NCBI GenBank assembly: GCA_037447655.1
Contig: JBBHKE010000183.1
Location: forward strand, 1-64,000
Reading direction: 5' to 3'
Length of the DNA stretch: 64,000 bases
Source of the DNA: Zygnema cylindricum
Taxonomy: Eukaryota > Streptophyta > Zygnematophyceae > Zygnematales > Zygnemataceae
Shown here: piece after piece, positions 59,501-64,000 of the stretch
Position numbering within the stretch: the first letter of the stretch is position 1
How the letters are laid out: each line of letters starts with the position of its first letter
Notes under the pieces: model-generated
Database searches by the model: none
Told to the model about the DNA's origin: nothing
What the model saw: only the letters and a program-made list of their open reading frames with translations
Program-made: the position numbers and the translations under genes

Positions 59501-59815
59501 AACTGAATGAAATGAAATGAGATCAAAAGGAAACGAAGGGAATTGAATTGAATTGAAGTAAATTGAGTTGAAATGAATTGAAATGAAATCTTACTTCCCA
59601 CTTTTTGGTAAAGTGACGTATTTGTATTGCATGCGTTCGTGCCTTTTTGGTTTTTTTTTTTCCTTAATTATGCATTTCTTTAGTGCTTTTTCTTTGGATC
59701 AATTTGTGGAATCCTATATTTTGACCTTTTATTTCGGAATTAATGACCCGTTTTTTGTCTATTTCTGCAGGTATGTTTTGATAAGTTGCAGCAAAGATTT
59801 TCGACTCTTCCCTGA
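51361..59815 (+). CDS. GT92 (DUF23) family glycosyltransferase, N-terminal exon not found
   Basis: Exons 51361-51470, 52566-52740, 53274-53405, 53766-53858, 55508-55687, 56457-56530, 57409-57655, 59147-59371 and 59771-59815 join in phase to 426 residues ending at TGA. Family hallmarks in order are FCGLRLYGRIIPSQVKNFID and YYRVRFGMDFFNFYDTGGID (residues about 157-197), then DCTYRSRFDSKWVFFGDMDE at about 236-255, where DMDE is the DxD-type metal/nucleotide-sugar site. Later come HQGYEWD, HRKLIVNPRL and a His-rich HYVYFAPPG..RHHHYRGW stretch. GT92 members in plants and animals transfer galactose; the acceptor here is unknown. A membrane-anchor exon must lie upstream of 51361. The first two exons also exist in copy A. 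AATAAA at 59831-59836. Confidence 0.85.
51918..52268. mobile_element. MITE, subfamily B, long form (copy B)
   Basis: Counterpart of 44398-44741, same ends (TACACCATGTATAATTATTA and ATGTACCGTGTA), with small changes in T-tract length and in the AACACTAGTATAATC words. Confidence 0.7.
53424..53493. repeat. Poly-T tract of about 65-70 bases in a GT92 intron
   Basis: A nearly pure T run shortly after the donor of the 53274-53405 exon. The exact length may be affected by sequencing error. Confidence 0.9.
54086..54540. repeat. G-rich (GGGGGA)n then (GAG/GAT)n simple repeat in a GT92 intron
   Basis: 54086-54250 is built of GGGA and GGGGGA words with runs of up to a dozen G. 54250-54540 is a GAG/GAT trinucleotide array. 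The apparent poly-Ser, poly-Leu and poly-Arg open frames here are artefacts of the repeat. The + (transcribed-sense) strand could form G-quadruplexes. Confidence 0.92.
56595..56920. repeat. Degenerate about 73-bp tandem repeat in a GT92 intron
   Basis: Words like TCCAAATTTTTAACATTTTT..AAACGAGTAA start near 56598, 56671, 56741, 56816 and 56890, spaced 70 to 75 bases. Strongly diverged and AT-rich. Confidence 0.6.
57294..57350 (+). pseudogene. Decayed copy of the start of the 57409 GT92 exon
   Basis: GGTACC..CAACAATTATGGATAGTTTC at 57294 resembles GGTACT..CAACACTATGGATAGTTTAT at 57409, both after a TTAG/TTAAG acceptor-like site. In the earlier copy five bases are missing before ATGGATAGT, and the required phase gives a stop after about ten codons, so it cannot replace the exon. 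Confidence 0.6.
58268..58459. mobile_element. MITE, subfamily C, in a GT92 intron
   Basis: Left part CCACCGCTCTTAGAGTTAGT and GTTAGTGTTAACACTTAATT, right end GATTAACTCTAATAGTGATG plus GGCAATGTT. Related in its interior to 27069-27250 and 31333-31510. Confidence 0.6.
58640..59130. repeat. Degenerate about 72-bp tandem repeat with an AT-rich core
   Basis: Words such as TTCAATAATAACTACTTTTG followed by TG(G)GATGTTTTCCTTTTCAAT recur near 58,665, 58,740, 58,805, 58,875 and 59,075. A TATATA/GTATGTATACGCATG tract at about 58,917-59,055 interrupts them and contains its own duplicated unit of about 38 bases. Confidence 0.6.
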
Positions 59816-62340
59816 CAACCTTACGAAAAAAATAAACAAATAATCAATAAAAATAACAACTAAAAAACACATAGGGGTACCCCAATCAGCAAAAACCAGC
59901 TTTTTGGGAGCTTCCTTCTTTTTTTTTCTTTTTTTCTTTTTGCGCTCATTTTTTACATACAGTAAATGTGCACCCTTAATGGTTTGGAAAAAATTGTAAG
60001 TTATTTTAGTTAAGTATTTCTGGTTACTGTAAAAAGTTTTTATTACGATTATCGATGGAAAGTTGGTAGGTAAATTATATTCCTTCGTAAATAAAAGAAA
60101 AATGAAAACAGAGTTTTAGGGTATTCGGTGGTCTTTAGTGGTCCTTAGTTTTTTGAAATGTTTAAATGATTACGCTCTCAAATTTGTATTAGGTTTTTTT
60201 TTTTTTTTAATTGCACGTTTTTTTTGACGATTTTTTTGTCACGTTGTAGAACCCAAAATTTCTTTAACATTTTCATTAAAATGTGTACATTGTACCACAA
60301 TCTATTTGGCGAAAATACTCACGTTTTCAGGAGAAAAATCACAATACCAGACATTTTTGAGTGTGGAAATACAAGAAATCTCATGATAATTGTGCTTTCT
60401 TTCAGAGCTTTTTAAGTGTTTTCGAAGGATTTATTTTGTCCCTAATTAAGACAGTATGTTGATATGACAGGTTCAATCCTTTTTTTTTCAAATAAGTAAA
60501 TTTAATTTGCCGATAATATGGTTTGTCGTTTGCAATCTCCTTTCCTCTTTATATCAACAATCCTTTCATTGTATTTTTCTCTTATCGTTAACAGACCTCC
60601 CTTTCATATTATAATTTCCCCTCTTCTCCCCTCCCTCTCCCTCCCTCCCCTCCTCTCCCCCCCCGCCTTCTCCTCCCTCTACCTCCACCCCCCTCCCTTC
60701 CTGTGCAATGTGTCAACGGCAGACCTTTTAAAAATAAAAGGTTCGTAAGGTTTCCTAGGGTTTTTTTAGGATTTTCTATGGACTTGATTTTTATACCCCA
60801 TTAAGCCCCAGCCCAGAATTTACAACCCAAACACATAACTTTTTTTTTACCCAATTTAATAACTTGATTGTTCAAGACCGTAGGCTCCAATATGAAACAG
60901 TATGTATCAACGCTAAAATGGGTCGTTATATCTACAAAGTTCAAATGTACGAAATAATTTGGTTTTTTATACGCTTTCTTACGCCTTTTTCGGGGTTTTC
61001 TAGGGTTTGCTTTAGCATTTTTTAGGATTTTGGAAACACTATAAGCAGTTGCCTTGTACGATACGCGTTATATGTACAATATAGTGCGCACATAATATAA
61101 TATTGATATATGCCATAATATGGATCGTATTAAATATTTTATGTTTAAGCTCTATGCATAGAATGTTCGTATTATATTTTACGAACTTGTATTGTATTTT
61201 ACGGCTTGGATTCTATTAACTTGACACTTGCTTGGTGATAATTATTTGTTGAGACTTCTCGCTATCATCGTCAAATTTCCTAATTTTATGAATTTTCTTT
61301 TACACTTCTACTATATTTATTTATATATTTTTTATTTTTTTGCTTCTTTAAAAAAAAAAAACAAATGTCATAGTTGTCGACAGATCGTATGGATCTGACA
61401 CAATTTTGCAGTTAAAAGTCTAAATGAATAAATTAAATAAATAAAACAAATAATTAAATGAAATAAATAAATAAGTAAATAATCGATTCAAATTGGAATT
61501 TTATCTGTCAAAACTCCAAAACACGCAACCGTCCAGAAAAAAAAAGCGGGGTTAACTTTATTGAGAAATTGATTTTTGGAAATAAAGCCCATAATAGCTA
61601 AAATTATTAATTAGTATAACGCCTCAATCTAAAAAAAGAAGAAAAAAAGAAGCTAATTTACAACCGTTGTTTTCCACTTTTTTTTTCTTCACAAATTCGC
61701 TTCACTGGTCGATAAAATTGAGTCCAAATAAACCGCAAAAAGTTGTGTTTCTGTGAAAAGCTGCAAAAAGACCAAAAAGACAAAACTTAGTAGACAAAAA
61801 GATGAAAAAAATACACAAGTTAAAAAACAAAAAAAGAACAAAAAAGGACAATAAGAAGACAAAAGATGCAAAAAAAGTTAAAATGACAAAAAAAACAAAA
61901 AACAAAAGGACAAAAACAACGAAAGAGGAAAAAAGAAACTTTAAGGAGACACACTTCAAAAAAAAAAAAAAATGTATTGGGGAAAAAAAGGGGGGGGGAG
62001 CCGAAACACAACCCATTAAAAAACCTTAAAAAAAATCTACAACTAAAAAAAAAAAATGTCTAAAAAAATTGTTTAAAATAACTTTTTAAAAAAGTCCCAA
62101 AATCCTAAAAAGTCAAAAGTTTTGAATCATAAGCAAAATCAATCCTTATACCACTTCCCAAAAATTAATTTTAATTTCAATATTAAACTTTAATTTAATC
62201 ATTTTACTTTTAATTTAAAAGTTAAATCTTAAATTTAAATTTAAATTTTTAATTTTTAATTAAATTTAAATTTGTTTGTTTTGAAGTCTCACCTTCATAA
62301 AGGGTCGATCTCGGGGAGGGAAGGAGGCCACAAAAATTTC
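59816..62340. other. AT-rich region downstream of GT92, no gene recognised
   Basis: Holds AATAAA signals at 59831 and just after, a CCCTCC-rich tract at about 60,610-60,700, an (AAATAAAT)n-like stretch at about 61,425-61,480, an A-rich AC-interspersed tract at about 61,790-61,975, and an ATTTAAATT palindrome-rich stretch at about 62,165-62,275. Open frames here are low-complexity Lys- or Phe-rich and not credible genes. Confidence 0.6.
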
Positions 62341-62362
62341 CACGAGAAGGAGAGACACCTAG

Positions 62363-63672
62363 GGGGGGAGAGGGAGAGGGAGGGGAGAGGGAGAAGGAGA
62401 GGGAGAGGGAGGGAGGGAGGGCAGATTTGGAGGGAGGGAGGGAGGGAGTGAGGGAGGGAGGGAGTGAGGGAGGGAGGGAAGGAGGGAGGGAGTGAGGGAG
62501 GAAGGGTAGATTGGGAGGGAGGGAGGAAGGCAGATTGGGAGGGAGGGAGGGAGGGAGGGAGGGAGGGAGGGAAGGCAGATTAGGAGGGAGGGAGGGTGGG
62601 AGGGAGGGCAGATTGGGAGGGAGGGAGGAAAAATTGGGAGGGAAGGAGGGAGGGAGGGAGGGCAGATTGGGAAGAAGGGAGGGCAGGGAGGGAGGGAGGG
62701 TGAGAGAGAAGAGGGTGGGTTAGAGAGAGGGAGGGAGGAATGGAGGGAGGGAGGGCAGTTTGGGAGGGAGGGAGGGAGGGAAGGAGGGTGGGCAGATTGG
62801 GAGAGAGAGGGCAGATTGGGAGGGAGGGAGGGAGGGAGGGAGGGATACAAGGAAGGAGAGAGGGAGGGATAAAAGGAAGGAGGGAGGGAGGGAGGGAGGG
62901 AGGGAGATAGTGAGGGAGGGATAGAGGGAGGGAGGGAGGGATAAAAGGAGGGGGGAGGCTATATTGGGAGACAGGGAGGGAGGGAGGGAGAGAGGGAGGG
63001 AGGGATATAAAGAAGGAGGGAGGGAGGGATAAAAGGAAGGAAGGAGGGAGGGAGGGAGGGAGGGAGGGAGAGAGAGAGAGGGAAAGGAAGGCAAATTAGG
63101 AGGGAGGGAGGGCAGATTGGGAGGGAGGGAGGGCAGATTGGGAGGGAGGGAGGGAAGATTAGGAGGGAGGGACAGAGGGAGAGAGGAAGGGAGGGAGGGA
63201 GGGGAAATTCGGAGGGAGGGAGGCAGGGCAGATTGAGAAGAAGAGAGGGCAGGGAGGGAGGGAGGGTGAGAGAGAAAAGGGGTGTGTGAGAGAGAAGGAG
63301 GGAGGGATGGAGGGAGGGAGGGCAGATTGGGAGGGGGGGAGGGCAGATTGATTGGGAAGGGAGGGAGGGCAGTTTGGGAGGGAGGGAGGGCAGTTTGGGA
63401 GGGAGGGAGGGAGGGGGGGAGGGAAGATTAGGAGGGAGGTAGGGCAGATTGGGAAGGAGGGAGGGAGGGAGAGAGGGAGGGAAGGAGGGAGGGAGGGAGA
63501 GAGGGAGGGAAAGAGGGAGGGGGGGGAGAGAGGGAGGGAAAGAGGGAGGGGGGGAGAGAGGGAGGGAAAGAGGGAGGGGGGGAGAGAGGGAGGGAAAGAG
63601 GGAGGGAGGGAGAGAGAGAGGGAAAGAGGGAGGGAGGGAGGGAGGGAGGGAGGGAGGGAGGGAGGGAGGGTA
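62363..63672. repeat. 1.3-kb (GGGA)n low-complexity block
   Basis: GGGAGGGAGG words run for about 1.3 kb, broken at intervals by GCAGATTGGGAGG, GATAAAAGGA and GAGAGAG variants, so the array has a coarse higher-order pattern. The long Ser/Pro-rich open frames on the - strand and Gly/Arg/Glu-rich ones on the + strand are produced by the repeat. The + strand is rich in spaced G-triplets and so has G-quadruplex potential. Confidence 0.95.
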
Positions 63673-64000
63673 GCTTGGGTATCATTACATGATAATGGCT
63701 CTTTTTTTTATTGTTTTCGAGTTATGAGTTTAATTTTTAAGATAAAGAGGAGGTGAAGGAAAGGAAAGGAAAAGAAAGTAAAACAATGGTAAGTTTAATT
63801 TTAAGGTGAAAAAGAAGGGGAAGGAAGGGAGTAAAATGAAATAAATGGGGTTAGTAAACAATTTAGAATAAGAAGAAGGTGAAAGAATGGGGGAAAAAAA
63901 GGTAAAAGAAAGGTATGTTTAATTTTTAGGGTTGAAAGAAGGCGAAAAATCGAAAAGAAAAGAAAGTAAAAGGAAAGTGAAGTATGGTTCAAATAGTTGT
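63673..64000. other. Purine-rich end of window
   Basis: Contains diverged repeats of GTAAGTTTAATTTTTAAGGT followed by GAAA/GGAA-rich sequence near 63,720, 63,790 and 63,910, a unit of roughly 80-120 bases. No gene seen. Confidence 0.5.

Noticed and set aside
62359-63756. Large Pro/Ser-rich (-) and Gly/Arg/Glu-rich (+) open frames
   Set aside because: Products of the (GGGA)n block; no start context, splice signals or family.

Overview
This is eukaryotic nuclear DNA: AT-rich, with spliced genes whose introns have GT..AG borders, many introns longer than the exons, long homopolymer and microsatellite tracts, and abundant decayed mobile elements. The gene content points to the green lineage (a streptophyte alga or an early-diverging land plant). 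The largest gene encodes a NOMO-type protein whose recognisable blocks resemble the plant form of the family, and the last gene is a GT92 (DUF23) glycosyltransferase. The species cannot be fixed from the sequence alone.

Layout. 1-9,600 is a repeat-rich block: a composite element with GTTGTTCAAA ends and a GTACGG-rich interior, a broken LINE-type reverse transcriptase fragment on the + strand (about 1,928-2,917), a longer broken copy on the - strand (about 5,450-7,245), and unassigned repeat-like sequence. 9,781-12,831 (+) is a three-exon F-box/leucine-rich-repeat gene with a hexapeptide-repeat N-terminal half. 14,320-17,867 (+) is a five-exon zinc-independent MDR oxidoreductase (MECR/quinone-reductase-like). 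21,898-39,340 (+) is a 24-exon NOMO gene coding for about 1,395 residues, with every exon phase closing. 40,596-45,440 and 48,195-52,960 are two copies of a roughly 4.8-kb segment containing the first two recognisable exons of the GT92 gene. The rest of that gene runs from 53,274 to 59,815 (+). The tail of the window is AT-rich sequence and a 1.3-kb (GGGA)n block.

How the genes relate. These are independent eukaryotic transcription units, all on the + strand, with no operon logic. NOMO acts in the ER membrane, GT92 would act in the secretory pathway (Golgi) on glycans, the F-box protein would act in SCF ubiquitin ligases, and the MDR enzyme is a soluble NADPH-dependent reductase. What links them physically is the mobile-element load: a MITE-like group with TACACCGTG-type ends occurs in introns and intergenic DNA from 13.5 kb to 58.5 kb.

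Main points for a second look: the in-phase duplication of two GT92 exons within a 4.8-kb repeat; an acidic insert of about 150 residues in the NOMO lumenal region; the periodic F-box N-terminus; splice-site duplications on both sides of the last MDR intron; the MITE group; and an inverted minisatellite hairpin in a GT92 intron. No tRNA, rRNA, CRISPR array or prokaryotic feature was recognised. Exon borders were derived by hand from reading frame, splice consensus and family knowledge; no transcript data or database search was available.
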